The translations under genes were made by a program, and so were the position numbers. From assembly GCA_022749755.1 (NCBI GenBank), contig CM040452.1, positions 12,356,350 through 12,420,349 of the forward strand: a stretch of DNA of 64,000 nt, in the 5' to 3' direction. Each line of letters starts with the position of its first letter. Within the stretch, counting starts at the first letter, position 1. The stretch comes from Azadirachta indica. Taxonomy: Eukaryota > Streptophyta > Magnoliopsida > Sapindales > Meliaceae. Below the pieces are notes generated by a model, which was not told the origin of the DNA, searched no databases, and saw only the letters and a list, made by a program, of their open reading frames with translations. This document shows positions 22,906 through 36,205 of this stretch, piece after piece.

Positions 22906-23439
22906 CTAGTTATGAATGTTAATCGAAACTACTAATACAGTCAGAAAAAACCTTATAAATGCAATTTTCAGTACAAAACTTAAATGTATATGCTCAAAAC
23001 TGCACTCACCTAAATGTGTAACTAACATGTCCAATTTAGTCAACTGGTTTGGTCAACCGGTTTAAGCAACTCGATCGACCGAGTTGTTGAGTTTGGTCTT
23101 CTTCGAGGTTTTTCAATTTTGGTCCTAGATGTTTATATTAGGCTAACATGAATTGAAACATTAATAACAAAGTAATTATGTATCGTTTCAAGCTATTCAA
23201 ATGCAATGAAACAAAATAAAATAAATGTGCAAAGCAAAATCAATTAATTAAGCATAGATCAACACAATAACAACTTCAATACTTAGAACTTCATTTTGAG
23301 TATTTTTGGACAAAGCAAGTGCATATATAGTTGGACATGCACTATACAAAATTGCTGTATAGAAATGAGCATTCAATTTGCATGATAATTACATATAAGT
23401 TCAAGGCCACACATATCATCGAATAAATGTATACATTAG

Positions 23440-26400
23440 TGCATGATTTTCAATATCTTAAGTTCATGCCTATCCTCTCCAACGGGTTTTTGAATATATT
23501 TGCTAGTTGTTTTTCCGTAGGAACTGATTCTATGGAGATGTTTCGCTTTTTGGACATGATCTTTAAGAAAATAATGCCTAATCTCAATGTACTTTATACG
23601 AGAGTAAAAAATGGAATTTTTTTATAGATTTATAGCACTCGTGTTATCACACATGATAGGGGAATGATCAAGAACAATGCCATAATATGTAAGTGTTTGT
23701 TGCATCTATAGTGTTTGTGCACAACAATGACTAGTGGCAATGTATTCTGCCTTAATAGTCGAAATAGCAATTGAGTTTTGTTTCTTACTAAACCATAAAA
23801 CTAATGAGTTTCCTAGGAGATAACATGTGCCACTAGTGCTCTTCCTATCGACTTTGCAACCAACAAATTCTGCACTAGAATAGCTAATTAATTTAAAATT
23901 CGTGCCTCTAGGACACTATAGGCCTAACTTTATTGTGCAATGCAAGTATTTGAAAATGCACTTAATAGTGGCTAAATGAGATTCCTTAGGACATGATTGA
24001 AAACGTACACACAAGTATACACTAAGCATGATCTACTCTACTAGCAGTTAAATAGAATAAGGATTGGATCATACCTCTATATTTCTTTATGTCCACTTCA
24101 GTTCCTTTTTCATCTTTATCAAGCTTGAGTGTCGAACTCATTGAAGTTGATGCACTTTTCGAAAACTTCATTCCAAATCGATTGAGTAAGTTTTTGATGT
24201 ACTTGGATTGGTTTATGAAGAATCTATCCTTGAGTTGTTTGATTTGAGGACCAAGAAGAACTTTAATTCTCTCATTATACTCATTTCGAATTCCTTTCTC
24301 ATGCAATTTGAAAATTCTACACACAAGGAATTGTTAGTGGCACCAAATAAAATATCATCAACATAAATTTAAACAATAAGTAAATCATGCCCTTTATGCT
24401 CGATGAACAATATGGTATCTACCTTTCCCATAGTCAAACCGTTTTCTAAGAGAAATTTACTAAGCTTCTTATACCAAGCTTGGGGATCTTGTTTTAAATA
24501 GACAAGGCTTTAGTCAATTTATACATATAGTTTGGAAAGCTTTCATTTTCAAAACGGGAGGTTGTTCAACATAAACTTTCTCCATGATGTGCTAATTCAA
24601 GAATGCACGTTTAACATCCATTTAATATAAAATGAATTCTTTGTAACATGTAAAAGCAAGCAACATCCTAATAGACTCTAAGAAGCAAATGTCTCATCAA
24701 AATCAATCCCTTCTTCTTAGCTACACCCTTTAGCCACTCATCTAGCCTTATTGCTAACAACCAAACTAGATTCATCCATATTGTTTCTAAATACCCATTT
24801 AGCTCCAATGACGGTTTGATGTTTTGGTCTTGGGACTAATTCCTACACTTTATTTCTCTCAAATTGATTTAACTTTTCTTGGACGGCCATTATCCAATTT
24901 TCATCTTTTTTGGCTTTAAGAAAAGTCTTGGCATTATTTTGAGATATGAATGCAAGATTGCTACAAATGTTTTTAATTGATGCCCTAGTCTTAATGCCAT
25001 GAGATGGATCACCAATAATTAAATCATGTTGGTGAGATTTTACAAATCTCCACTCTTTGGGGAGTGATTTATCCTCATTTTGTTCGATTCTTGTCATCTG
25101 CTTTCCCTTGATGTACAATTTGCTCTCCTTGTTATGTGGAGTCTTTAGGTATGGATTTGTTTGACTCAAGTTGTAAATGTTCCATTTCATTATCAAGATC
25201 ATCATCAATAACTACTTTCTCTATAAAGAAAGGGTTAGATTCATTAAAGATAATATGCATGGACTCCTCAACAATTAATGTGCATTTCTTCAACACCCTA
25301 TAGGATTTGCTAGTTAAGGAATAACCAAGTAAAATCCCAACATCCGATTTTAAATCAAATTTACCCAAGTTATCCTTGGTGTTTAATATAAAATATTTTG
25401 AACCGAAAACTTTAAAATGGCTAATATTGGGTTTTCTATTACTCTAAAGCTCATAAACGGTTTTGTTGAGAGAGGTCCAATTAACACTCAATTTAGAACA
25501 TAATAAGCAGTGTTAACAGCTTTGGCCTAAAATTATTGTGATAATTAATTTTCATACAACATGGTTCTAACTATCTCTTGAATTGACTTATTCTTTTTTT
25601 CAACAACATTATTTTGTTAAGAAATTCTAGGAGATGAAAATTGATGTGCAATGCCAAGTTCATTGCAAAATAGTTCAAAAATAAGGTTCTCAAACTGACC
25701 ACCATGATCACCACGTATGCAGACAATTGTGGTGTTTTTCTCATTTTGCACTCTTTTAACAAATTTGGCAAAAGCATGAATGGCCTAATCTTTTGTTGCT
25801 AAAAGTAAAACCTATGTGAACCTTGAAAATCATCCATAATAACAAATGCATAATGTTTCCAAGACTTGTGATTCTCGATGTTCCAAATAAATCTATGTAG
25901 ATAAGTTTGAAAGGTTTTGACGTAGAAACGTGCATTTTTTATTTAAATAAATTTTTCACTTGTTTTCCAAGTTGGCAAGCATCATAAATTTTGTGTTTTA
26001 CAAAATCAATTTTTGGAAGGCCATCCACAAGATTCTTTTTGACAATTATTGAAATCAAATCCATGCTCACATGACTTAACCTTCTATGCCATAACCAACT
26101 ACTTTCAAGCAATGCTGAAAAACAATTATCACCTTTCAAAGTGCAATAAACTTCAATGGTATACACATTGCCACATCTAATACCCACAAACACAATGCTA
26201 TGATCACATAAACTTTTAAATATGCAAGATGTGGGTTCAAAGACAACTTTGTACCCTTTATCACACAATTAACTCACACTAAGAAGATTATGCTTTAGAT
26301 TAAAGATTGTTTCTTGAGTTTTTCAATCTCATTTAGATGTATTTTATTTTCCTTTTCAAAAATAGCATTTATTTCTTTCAAAGAAGGGATCTCTTTAGAC

Positions 26401-27500
26401 AAAATGTCAATTTTCTTTTTAAGAGTTTCATTCGTAGTGATAACTTTTTTGAAGTTTTCATGTAATTCTTCAAAAGTATCTAATAATTCATCATATAAAT
26501 GAGAAGGTTTGGAATCATATACCCTATCATTGCCAAGAGCCATGAAGCACATGTAGGCAACTTCATTTAAGGAATCATCATCAAATGAGCTTTCTTTATC
26601 ATGATCCTATGTTGCCATCATACCTTTTCCTATATTTGAGGAGCAAGCAATCCATTTTAAATGCCTAGTTTTGTTGCATTCATAACAACTAAGTTGGTTT
26701 CTCTTGCTCCTTTCACCCTTTTAATGCTCTCCTATAAACTCATTGAATTGTTTTCTTCCAAGATTCTTCTTGTTTCTTTAGAAGCTTTTGAACTTCTTTA
26801 CCATAAAAGTAATCATCTATTGATTGTCATCTTTTTCTTCATCATCACTTTCAATTATTGATGACATGAAAGCAATGTTTTCCTTTTTCTTATCCTTGTC
26901 CACTTGTTATTTAAAATTTTATCTTTATAATCCATAAGTGAACTAATGAGATCATCAAGGGAAAGTGTGTTATGGTTCTTAGCTTTTTTTATGACTGTCA
27001 TCTTTGCCCTCCAATATTTAGGCAAGGATTTTAAGATTTTTTTGATTTGCTCACTGTTGGAGTAGGTTTTACTAAGAGCCTTGAGAGAATTTATGATGTC
27101 CTTCAACTTAGTGTAAGTGGCATGGATGGATTCATGTGACTCCATCTTGAATAACTCATATTGCCTAGTAAGTCTACTAATTTTAATTCCTTTACTTGGC
27201 TTGTACCCTTATACAACCTTTAAGGCCTGCCAAATTTCATAAGCGATCTTACACCTAAAAATTCTATAGAAGTCTTTCTTATCTACCTTACAGTATAACG
27301 TGTTTATGACCTTTGCATTTAAGGTGGCATTTCTTTTGTTGGTTTCATCCTATTCTTGACTAGGCTTAAAAACCTATTCTTCTTCTTCATTCCTCTTTAT
27401 AGGAATTTTAAGTCCTTTACTAACCACTTGCCATAATTTATAGTCACATGCTTGCAAATTAATTCTCATTCTAGTCTTCCAATAAAGATAGTCATTTTTT
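23440..27500 (-). pseudogene. Copia gag-pol pseudogene (SIRE-like)
   Basis: Segments visible in order on the minus strand: gag (27145-26855, with LKDIINSLKALSKTYSN); a second gag or coiled-coil portion (26552-26295, rich in Glu and Lys); pre-integrase (about 26130-25939, LWHRRLSHVSMDLI); integrase (25777-25571); the post-integrase segment (25368-25132, VGILLGYSLTSKSYRVL); RT (about 25000-24340, ending in a DDILFGATN-type YVDD motif near 24350); a segment with NRFGMKFSKSAST (24324-24022); and an RNase H end around 23500-23440 (IFKNPLERIGM). Many stops and frame changes separate them. It is inactive and old. Confidence 0.75.
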
Positions 27501-27583
27501 TATAAAAAAATTTGGCCTATAAGTGGATTGACCTTCTACATGTCCTAGGGTTGCTGTTGGATCATCTGTAAGATAATTAATTT

Positions 27584-27595
27584 GCTCTGATACCA
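27584..27595 (-). promoter_or_regulatory. SIRE-like primer-binding site (tRNA-iMet)
   Basis: The minus strand reads TGGTATCAGAGC directly inside the 5' LTR end at 27598. Confidence 0.7.
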
Positions 27596-27597
27596 AT

Positions 27598-28610
27598 TGA
27601 AATAAGCAACCCAAGAGAGGGGTTTAATTGAGTTTCTAATACATATTTCAATAAATTCAGTTTTTAACTCAAATAGTCAACTCAATCAATCTAAACACAA
27701 ATAAATGAGTTTGAAGAGCAAAGAAATAAACACGAAAATTTAAGGTGGCTCAGCAATAAATCGCCTACATCCACTTCTTCAAGATTTAGTTAACGTATTT
27801 ACTAACAACAAGCATTGATTCGACAAGACTTCGCAATTTTATAACTTAGGTTTAATAATCAACAACTCTTACAAAGTTCGACTCATCCCAAACACTCACA
27901 ATATCATTAAACTAAGTGAAAGACCTTCCTCTTTCACTTTTTTATAATAAAAACAAAGTTAAGAATGAAATACAAACTTATAAGAATGATCTCCTTAATT
28001 GTAGATAATGAAAATGAAAGCTCTTGTATATTCTAATGTGCATTAGATGATTTGTAGCTCAAGATAATATTGCTAGATGTTGTTGACTCTTTACAACTAA
28101 AAAACATGTTAGCAAAAATATATAAAAGGGTTTAAAGTCTGCAATTTATATTAGACTAAATAATTAATTGTTAAAAACTTAAAAATTTAAATGTTTGTGC
28201 ATATCGATCAACCAAAAAGGTCAATTTGGTCTACCAAGAAAAAGTTAGAAAGTAAAGTTCAAAAACTCAGAAGATTGGTTGACCAGTTTGTAAGGATTGG
28301 TTGATTGATCGATTCGGTTCGGTTCATTTGACCAAGGGCTTAGTTTGGTTGACTAAACTCAAACCCTCACATTTTGCCATCGAGTCGGTTGACTAACCGG
28401 TTTGGTTCGATCCATCAAATTGGCCTAAACAAGTTCTGTTAGACTAAGGCTTTCTGAACTAGTTTTCTAATAGCTTTAAAAACTTTACATTTTAATTCAC
28501 TTTTAAGGTTTGAAAAACTTGCAATTTGATCTAACTTTAAGGTTTTAAAGATTTATATTTTGACCCAATTTGAAAATAAAATTTAAAAAGAATCTTAAAG
28601 ATGGCATAAT
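27598..28610 (-). repeat. SIRE-like 5' LTR
   Basis: About 1 kb, ending on the minus strand with CTTGGGTTGCTTATTTCA before the primer-binding site. It contains the GGTTGACC word cluster and the phrase GAAGTGGATGTAGGCG, also seen in the solo LTR (33728-33742 region). The outer end is placed only approximately. Confidence 0.55.
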
Positions 28611-29559
28611 TATTATACACAATTATAGACACAAGTATATATTTACGAAAGGGAATATGCCTGATATCCCCTCCTTGTTTGGCCAACTCTTTATTACTCC
28701 CCTATTATTTGAAAATACCTCAAGACCTTATCGACATTACTTTTGTTAGTGAAAAAAGTTAGTTTTTGTGCAATTACCTATTTACCCTTCTAATTATGTT
28801 GGAAGTTTGAATTAATTGTGTTGGTCGACAATATTTTGGAATTAAAAAAAGTCAAATTACTTCAATACCCTTCAATAAATAAGCAAAATTACTTTAACAC
28901 CTTAATTATTTTAAAATTCCTTGAAAGGAATTGGCATTACTTAAAAATATATGTACATACATAATGCCCTTCAATTTAAAATTAAAAAATTATATGTAAA
29001 AAGTTAAATAAAAACTTAAAGTTTAATATTTTATTAATATTATTTTCTTTTATAATTTTAATAATAAATATAATATTCAATTCGATCCGCTAAAAATAAT
29101 ATAATAAATATTTTAAATAAAATAAAAATAAATATATAAAACAAATTCAATAATTTTAATTATTGGTATTAAAACATAAAATAAAATAATAATTTAAATC
29201 CTTTTTTAAAAACAATAGTATTTTGTAGGGCCAACAATAATTATTATTAAAATTATAAAATAAATTAAAATTATAAAAATGAAATAAAATAATAATTTAC
29301 CTAAGTCCTTAACTTTTTTAAATAAAAGAATAGTGTTTTGTAGGGTTAACACTACAATTATTAAAATTATAAAATAAAATAAAATAAAGTAAAAATTAAC
29401 CCTAATCCTAATTTTCGTTCGGCTCTCTGACTCTCTCCTCGCCTTTCTGCTCTCTCTGCAACGTCACATCTTCACCTGCAAAATTTATTTACGCTTATAA
29501 AACCATTTATTCACACCCCTTGATTTTGCATTTAATTTTCTCTCTTCCCCTTAATTTTC
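28611..29559. other. AT-rich spacer
   Basis: No gene. The part at 28650-28960 looks like a decayed repeat end. 28980-29400 is extremely AT-rich and includes two similar segments (about 29200-29290 and 29320-29400, each with TTTTGTAGGG and AAATTATAAAATAAA), probably an old tandem duplication. A pyrimidine-rich patch (29410-29470) precedes the hAT relic. Confidence 0.4.
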
Positions 29560-31232
29560 TTAATTCTCATGGAAACCCAATTTCATTTCAATTTGGATTT
29601 ATTTCGATTCTCACTAAATTCTTGTTCAATTACTTCCAACTCATATTCAAAGGTAATTTCTTTAATATTTTACAATAGACCACTAAATGTTAGTGTTAAA
29701 TTTCTATATATAATTATATCTAACGAGGTTTTATTTTATAACTATATATAATTTTTATATGTTTCAATATATACGAATATATTTGTGCTTATTATTTTAT
29801 TAATACTCAATTTGTACATTATATTTTTTTTATATTATTGATTAACTGTTTTTTTTTCATATTATATATGGCTTCTGGATTTGACAAAGGAAAGAATCCA
29901 ATTTCTCCTAATGAGCTTGAAGGTATGCCTAATGTTATGGATAATATTATAATGTCTTTTGGAAAACGAAAAAAAAAATCTTCTTCAAAAGCTTGTATGA
30001 TAATTAAAAAGTGTTTTACTTTAAGGATGTAGTGATAATAGACAAGGTGCATAGTAGACCTGAGCTAGAAGATGACATTGATGAGATTGATGTTAGGAAG
30101 GTATTTGAAAGTGGTTATAAAAAGCTTGTGAAAAGTACAAAACAGAAGTGAATCGTTACTTAATGAAGCCATTTGAGAATGTAGAAAATGAAGATTTTGA
30201 TATACTTATTTGATGGAAATCTAGTTCTTCAAAATATAAGATTTTATCATATGTTGCTTGAGATAATTTGGTGATACCTATCTCTACTGTAGCATCCGAG
30301 TCAACATTTAGTATTGGTGGTTGTATTCTTGATCCCTTTCGAAGTTCATTATCTACAAGAACAGTGGAGACACTTATTTGCATAAAAAATGGATTTGTTC
30401 TTCACCAATAAATTTTTGTGAAGCAATAGATGAGATTGAACATATTGAGATAGGTAAATAAATAAATCATATACTGATTATTATAGGTTTATTAAAATTA
30501 TATTTTCTAATTTATCATTTTTTTTCTGTTTCTTACAAAGATTTTAGGTGGTGAAAAGACTATATTTGATGATGCTTAATATCTTGTTTAATATTGTAAG
30601 TAAATAGATTTATTATTTTCTATTAGATTTATTATTATTTTTATTTATTAAAAAACAAATTACAATTATTTATATATTCAAATATTTTACTGATTATACA
30701 ATTTTATGCTTGTAGGTTGCTTCTCTTGCTGTAACCTTGCTTTTGCTAAGACAAAAAATATGTTGTTATTGTAGCTATTTCTTTGTTATGTTATGCATAA
30801 TATAGTTTTGTTTTATAAGATTCTTTTGACATTACTAAATTTTGTATCATTTAGTTTTCTTTGTAATAAAGTTTCTTTAAACTTATTATTGGAGACTAAC
30901 TTAAATTTTTTAATATATTTATTTTTTATTATTGATTTTGAATTGATATATTTGAATATTTGTTTAAAAGTTCAAATATATTTTAAACTATAAAACTATT
31001 ATCTTAATTATTTTTGTTAATGAAGTATAACCACTATTAAAATTAAAATATTTTTAGTTTATTTAGATTGGGTTGGATTGGATCGAATTTGAAAAAAGTT
31101 TTACTGGTTTGGGTCGGGTTGGATTTTATAATACAATAGATCGGATTGGGTTAAAAAAGTTATAATTTGTCTATTGCTAGATTGGATATGGATTCAATCA
31201 AATCCGCTCAATTCGATCCATTGAACACCCCT
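29560..31232 (+). mobile_element. hAT transposon relic, internally deleted
   Basis: An N-terminal piece (29869-30040, beginning MASGFDKGKNPISPNELEG) is followed almost at once by the C-terminal dimerisation domain of a hAT transposase (about 30160-30410). The zinc finger and catalytic core that should lie between them are missing. The right terminus is probably near 31221-31232, where TTGAACACCCCTA forms a typical hAT end in reverse orientation. The preceding 150 bp are rich in GGATTGG/TCGGGTTGG words, as is common in hAT subterminal regions. The left terminus was not found. Confidence 0.6.
30160..30410 (+). pseudogene. hAT transposase C-terminal dimerisation domain, broken
   Basis: In one frame with two stops: SSSSKYKILSYVA, stop, DNLVIPISTVASESTFSIGG, then ILDPFRSSLSTRTVETLICI. 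This is the hallmark hAT dimerisation segment. In-frame stops replace Trp codons at the WW position and after YVA. It is not translatable. Confidence 0.75.
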
Positions 31233-31929
31233 ACATCTACCACCATGGGGATTCTTTCTTTTCCCACCATCTTCACGCCTCTGCGCCAAAGTCTCTTTTT
31301 CTCTCCACAACCAACTTTCTACCTGTTTGGCTAGTAGTTTCTCTATCTTGTGCACATCTATCTCAATGAAGTTTAAGACTCTTTTGTGTGCCTTAATGTA
31401 CATTTTTGCAAGAAGTCCTTGAATGACCACCAGTCGCCCTACACATGTGTTGCGCATAAAGCCCTCAAATAGGGTATTCAGGTTTTTTTTGGGTCCCTTT
31501 ATAACCCATAAAGAGATTCACAAACTCAATACACAAGTAAGAGAAAGAAGGGACACTTCTCGACTTCATCTTCTTGTACCAACACCACGACGTGCTAGAG
31601 AGTGTTAACGAGAAGAACTTGTAAATGACATGTTGATAGCCCCTTGTACCCTCAGGGGCTCTTGGTACAGACTTAAATGAGCTATCTTATCTGTGTATTC
31701 GGTGTAAGGTTGCAATTGTGACATTGTGAAATTCTAAGGTTGTTGTGCTCGTTAAATTTCTTTCATAAAAGGTGAATCTAACTTCACCAATGGACCTTCC
31801 ACACATCTTGACCTTGGGCAGTCATTTAAAGGGTAACAATCATTTCCTCTAAATGTTTGATGTAGTCCATCATTTGTGATAAAACATGCTTCTTATTTTC
31901 CACCGATCGTTGCCTAGTGGCCTTATGAT
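31233..31929. other. Unassigned segment, possible retroelement-gag-like remnant
   Basis: Two minus-strand open stretches (31457-31194, lysine and glutamate rich, and the tail of the PPR frame at 31826-31930) read like a charged gag or coiled-coil sequence, but I cannot assign a family. A plus-strand frame at 31423-31608 overlaps them. No terminal repeats are visible. Confidence 0.25.
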
Positions 31930-32284
31930 TCCATGGTGGCCCTTTGATATAATATATTTGCACCATTTCATCGAAATATCTTTTCCCTTCTTCAACAAGT
32001 CTTAAATGGGTACAAACTAACAAGATAGCAGAAAATGACATGTTGTCTGGATATTGTCCGGTTTGTATCATCTTGGTAAACAAAGAAATAACATCTTTCC
32101 ATTGGCTGTCAATTGTAGATAAAATATCATGATGGTCTAAGATTGCAAATTCTTCTCACACATTGAATTGAAAACTATGAAAGCTTTCTCAACATCCCCA
32201 CACTTAGAATACATCTTAATTAGGGCTGTTCTAGAAGCAACATCCAATGCCATTTCGTTAGTTATTGTGTATAAATGAATTAAT
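31930..32284 (-). pseudogene. PPR protein pseudogene fragment
   Basis: On the minus strand, IHLYTITNEMALDVASRTAL, KMYSKCGDVEKAFIVFNSMC and then, after a stop and frame change, MFTKMIQTGQYPDNMSFSAI and CTHLRLVEEGKRYFDEMVQ. The SRTALI.MYSKCG, PDNMSFSAILLVCTH and YFDEMVQ signatures are those of plant PLS-class pentatricopeptide proteins, which bind organellar RNA. Only two to three repeats survive. Weak similarity may extend to about 32560. Downstream of FDEMVQIYYIKG the frame changes character completely, so the 3' part has been replaced by unrelated sequence. Confidence 0.7.
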
Positions 32285-32929
32285 TCTCCTGCTCTGGAAT
32301 TGATCAGATTGGTATAAGCATAAAGTAACTTACCAATGTAATAAAGTTTGGCTCTTCATTTGTTGGAATACCTTAAATGCCTCTACTGGATGATCATTGT
32401 TAGAAAATAGAAGCTCTTAATATATAAGATTCTTAAGCTTGACTATGTCAAAATGATGCAAGGCCCTGAGACACTATAGTTCTATCAAATTTTTGCTCTA
32501 TCTAATAAAGTATATTTTCTTTTCAATTTCTTGATGGCGACAATTTCTCTCAATTGCTTGCTTATAGCCTATCAAACATCGTTACACAAGCTTTGAGTCG
32601 ATAGCTTTCACAAGGATATAATTATCCATTGTGAACTAATAAGTCAGATAATGTGATATATATATATATATATAGGCATATAGAATTTTCCTATATTGCT
32701 CTTGAAAAAGAACCTTCAATTCCAGTACAAAGTGTTAGTCTCATGGCTTAAAACATATTGTCTTGATAATAATGAACATCAATATCCTTCATTAACTAAA
32801 TTCGAAGAATTGAAATGCGATTGTGAATATTCAAATAACATCCAAAATCAAGACACTCAAGAAAAGTATAATGGAACTCCTTAAGTAAATTGAAGATTGA
32901 AATCACAAGCTTGATATTTTATTTTGTAT
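32285..32929. other. Decayed DNA upstream of the PPR fragment
   Basis: May hold further decayed PPR sequence on the minus strand up to about 32560. A (TA)n microsatellite lies at 32653-32674. Nothing else is recognised. Confidence 0.35.
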
Positions 32930-33905
32930 TGCTTTTGTATGCTTGTGTTTGCTTATAAGATGATTGTATCAAGCTCAAGAAGTTTTTCAAAACATATAGT
33001 TTTAAGTTTTTGAAAATAGACTAAATTGCAAGATATAAACCTTGATATTAGGCTAAAATGCAAAATTTTCAAATAATAAACAATGTTCGTAAACAGCATC
33101 CTTGGTCAACCAAGCATACCAACTTGGTTGACTGAATTGGAGGCCAAGTTTGGTCAACTAAATTGGAGTACTTTGTCAAATAAATTGAATGACTTAGTTG
33201 ATCGACCTGTCTAATTTAGTTGATTGACATGCATGAAAATTGGAATATTTAGAATAACAACGGTTAGTTTTTGAATATAATATATATTAGGGACTTTATG
33301 CTCGTTTTACAACTTCTTGGAACATATGTTTCAGTTATACTAAGTGAGTTCAATATCAAATTACATTCTCTTGAGCTATGAATATCATACATTCATTTAG
33401 ATTTCCAAAAACATTCAATTTCTACATTTACTCTTAAGAAGATTAAATTTGTAAGTTGTTCTTTACTTTTACTCTTTATTTCTAATTGTAAAGAAACGAA
33501 AGAAGTGGGTCTTTAACTAGGTTGAGATTGTGTTGATTGTTTAGGTTAAACAAACATTTGTATGAGTCATAGGATACTATAAATTCTAGGTTATTTGAGT
33601 GTTTGGAGTAAGTAAATACTTATAAGGTTTTAAGAAGTACTCAAAAATTCTTTTGGTTGTAATTATTGTTTAGTCTTGTGAGATTAAAAATTGGTTATGT
33701 AGCGAAATCTTCACGTAGAGTTTGGAAAAGTAGATGTAGGCCTATTGATTGCCAAACTACTATAAATCTTATTTGGATCTGTCTATCATTTGAACTTTTA
33801 TATTTGTATTTGATTTGAATTTGTGAGTAATTGGATTGAATTTTGAATTTAGTGTTAATATATGTTAAAAACTTAATTCACCTCTCTCTTGCGTTGTACA
33901 TTAGT
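32930..33905 (+). repeat. Solo SIRE-like LTR
   Basis: Plus-strand sequence with the same word content as the 5' LTR at 27598-28610 in reverse: a TGCAAAATTTTC region, GGTCAACC clusters (33110-33230), GTAGATGTAGGC (33730), and an end phrase CACCTCTCTCTTGCGTTG. No primer-binding site or coding sequence follows, so it is a solo or truncated LTR. Its last 300 bp are included in the tandem duplication described below. Confidence 0.55.
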
Positions 33906-34202
33906 ATTTTGCAAAGGATTCCTAATTGTAATAAACGTTTTAATCTCAAGATTGGATTAAGAAAAAGGATTCTTAGTCAATATTTATAATTAAGGTCACC
34001 ATTTACTAATAAATTAGCTAGCTTAAGATAAATCCTATGTTCATACAATATTGTATCCTAATACAATCGCCTCCATCAACATCAATGAGCCGCCGCAGCA
34101 CTTTGAAGTTAGTTCATATATTGTTATTGCTCAAATTAAAGAAGCTAAAATCAATTATATATACTTTCGAAAAAGATCAATTAAAAAACCAATTTTATAT
34201 AG

Positions 34203-34239
<37 letters not shown>

Positions 34240-35099
34240 ATAACTTGAAATTAAGTGACTCATTTTTCGCAATACTTGCTATGAAAATAAATAGTGTAAT
34301 TAATATAATAACTAATAAAAAATTATTCAATGGGATTGTTCAACCAATTATTTAATTGTATTAAATTTTAATTCCTTTTCATTATCTTTATTATTGACAA
34401 TATTATTAATTAATTTCATAATGCGGTATTTAAGTCATTGAAAGTATTGAGCAACATAGGTCAACATTTAAAACAATAAGTAGCAAATGTAATTTTCCAC
34501 CCAAAAAAAAAAAAAGGCATACGACAATTAGTTTAGAGTTAGGTAGCATATCTATATGTCATTTGTCCTTTTTAAAATGGTGTTCTTTAAGATTAATTGT
34601 TTGCTAGTGTTTATTAAAAATAATTCTTTTAAATAAAAAATAATGAGAATGTAATTTGTATTATATCTGAAAATGAATAAATTATTTTTCTTGAAAAACA
34701 AAATTATATTTTATCGTAAACATGCATTTGTTAAATGGTGGAACATAACAAAATAAGTTGTTTTTTTCACTTTTTAGTTAATTAAAATTTAAAAAAATAT
34801 ATATTTACTTTTGAAAATAAATTTTACAACACATGTTATCGAACATTATTTTATGTTATTTTTAATTTTTAAAAATATAACCAAACAAATTCTTGGTGTC
34901 TATTCATCAGTTAAGTTCTTCACATAAAATCATTTTTCTTTAAATTAATAAATATGTATTTCATTTTTTTAAGAAAAAATTCAATGATTTTAGTATTTAT
35001 CATTTATCTCCTTTGGTATAGTAAACTATTGTACATGAGCAAATTTAAAAAATTCAAAAGAAAATATTAATTTATTTATCATGCATTATGAATCAACAA
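33612..35099 (+). repeat. Tandem segmental duplication, copy A
   Basis: Aligns through almost its whole length with 36975-38379 at moderate divergence. Shared landmarks include CAATACAATCGCCTCCATCA, GAGCCGCCGCAGCACTTTGA and CATGCATTATGAATCAACAA. Copy A carries a (TA)n(TG)n microsatellite (34204-34240) that copy B lacks. No gene is recognised; the short frames here cross the microsatellite. Confidence 0.8.
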
Positions 35100-36058
35100 T
35101 CTCACAACTCACAAGTTTTACCATTCAAAGTGATTTGGCATTTATGATGATAAAAATGTATAATAAATCATTTCAACAATTATAAATATCCAATTACTAA
35201 TTATCACATAACTTAGAATAACAGTAAAATTGAGGATAAAATACAAAATTGATAAGAGATTCTAACATACAAATTGACATGGATTTTCAACATCTCCAAC
35301 ATATATAACATGAAAGGAAGTAATGAAAAATTTCTTCTTGTAAGCATTTGAATTCATAATCTAATTCTCAGTATTTGTTATTTATAAGAGTTTTTTTTAT
35401 TCCGTTAAAATTCATATAATTTAATTTTGTTAATTTTATAGTTAAATCATTTTGAAATAGAGAAAATTAATCTTCTCGTTTTGGTCTCTTGGTCTCGACT
35501 TTTGCCAATCTGTCAATGTTAAACTCTGATTGGAAAATAACTCACAATTGCTTTGGCATTGCCGGCAGAGTTAAGGTGACGACGGCAAAATCGGTGTTCC
35601 CAGATATTGAACTACAATAGGTGTTTAAAACCTAAAATTCGCTTTTATGTCTCAACTAGTAAACTGTATCATTGCATGAAAAAATTTCCAAAATTTTAAA
35701 TTTAAACTTGAACCAATGATTTATATTAATTACAATTTAGACCAACAACATTATCAAATTATCATCTTCGCATTACTATTTTTCATTTGAGTAATACACT
35801 GCAACTACGAGGACATATTCTCACTTGGCACCTTGTGGAGACCACTTAGCTAATAGATTGTGGTCGTCTACTCATTAATTTGAACAATATAAATATAGTC
35901 TAAATGCTTGACACTGCAATTGAGAAAGGGGTTAGGAACTTATTTAAGGTAATATTGAGGGGGGAAAACATACAGAGAGAAGAGAACATTATTCCAATGC
36001 AGTACCTGATTAACTCAAGATAAAGACTCCCTACAACCAAGCTATAAAACCAACTCTG
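35100..36058. other. Segment present in duplication unit 1 only; weak LOS4-like patch
   Basis: Absent from the second duplication unit, where A-like and C-like sequence are joined directly. Around 35480-35600 the sequence (ATTGCTTTGGCATTGCCGG, then AAGGTGACG) resembles 44128-44162, the 5' edge of a LOS4-derived fragment. This may be one more LOS4 relic. Otherwise AT-rich. Confidence 0.4.
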
Positions 36059-36175
36059 CAACAAAATAATCTCACAGAACCACCAATATTTAACCTCGAC
36101 AATCAAACAAAAGATTTACGTATTTAGTCAAGCAGCCTTAAACAAAAATCCATTGATACATTAGCGTTACAAAAA
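36059..36175 (+). repeat. Duplication segment C (unit 1)
   Basis: 117 bp matching 38375-38491 with few differences (start CAACAAAATAATCTC, end GCGTTACAAAAA). The second copy lies just 3' of the helicase gene. Confidence 0.85.
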
Positions 36176-36205
36176 TCAGAAGTCAAATTTATAGAAACAA
36201 TAGAA

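Larger units (their letters stand above)
23000..28610 (-). mobile_element. Decayed SIRE-like Ty1/copia retrotransposon
   Basis: Minus-strand element with 5' LTR about 27598-28610, primer-binding site 27584-27595, decayed gag-pol 27500-23440, and a fragment of the 3' LTR near 23000-23150. The LTRs carry clusters of GGTTGACC/GGTCAACC-like words, as at 28200-28430 and 23040-23090, and as in the solo LTR at 32930-33905. Domain order (gag, pre-integrase, integrase, RT, RNase H) is that of copia. Sequence flavour suggests the SIRE/Maximus lineage. The 3' LTR seems cut where the MULE region ends. Confidence 0.7.
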
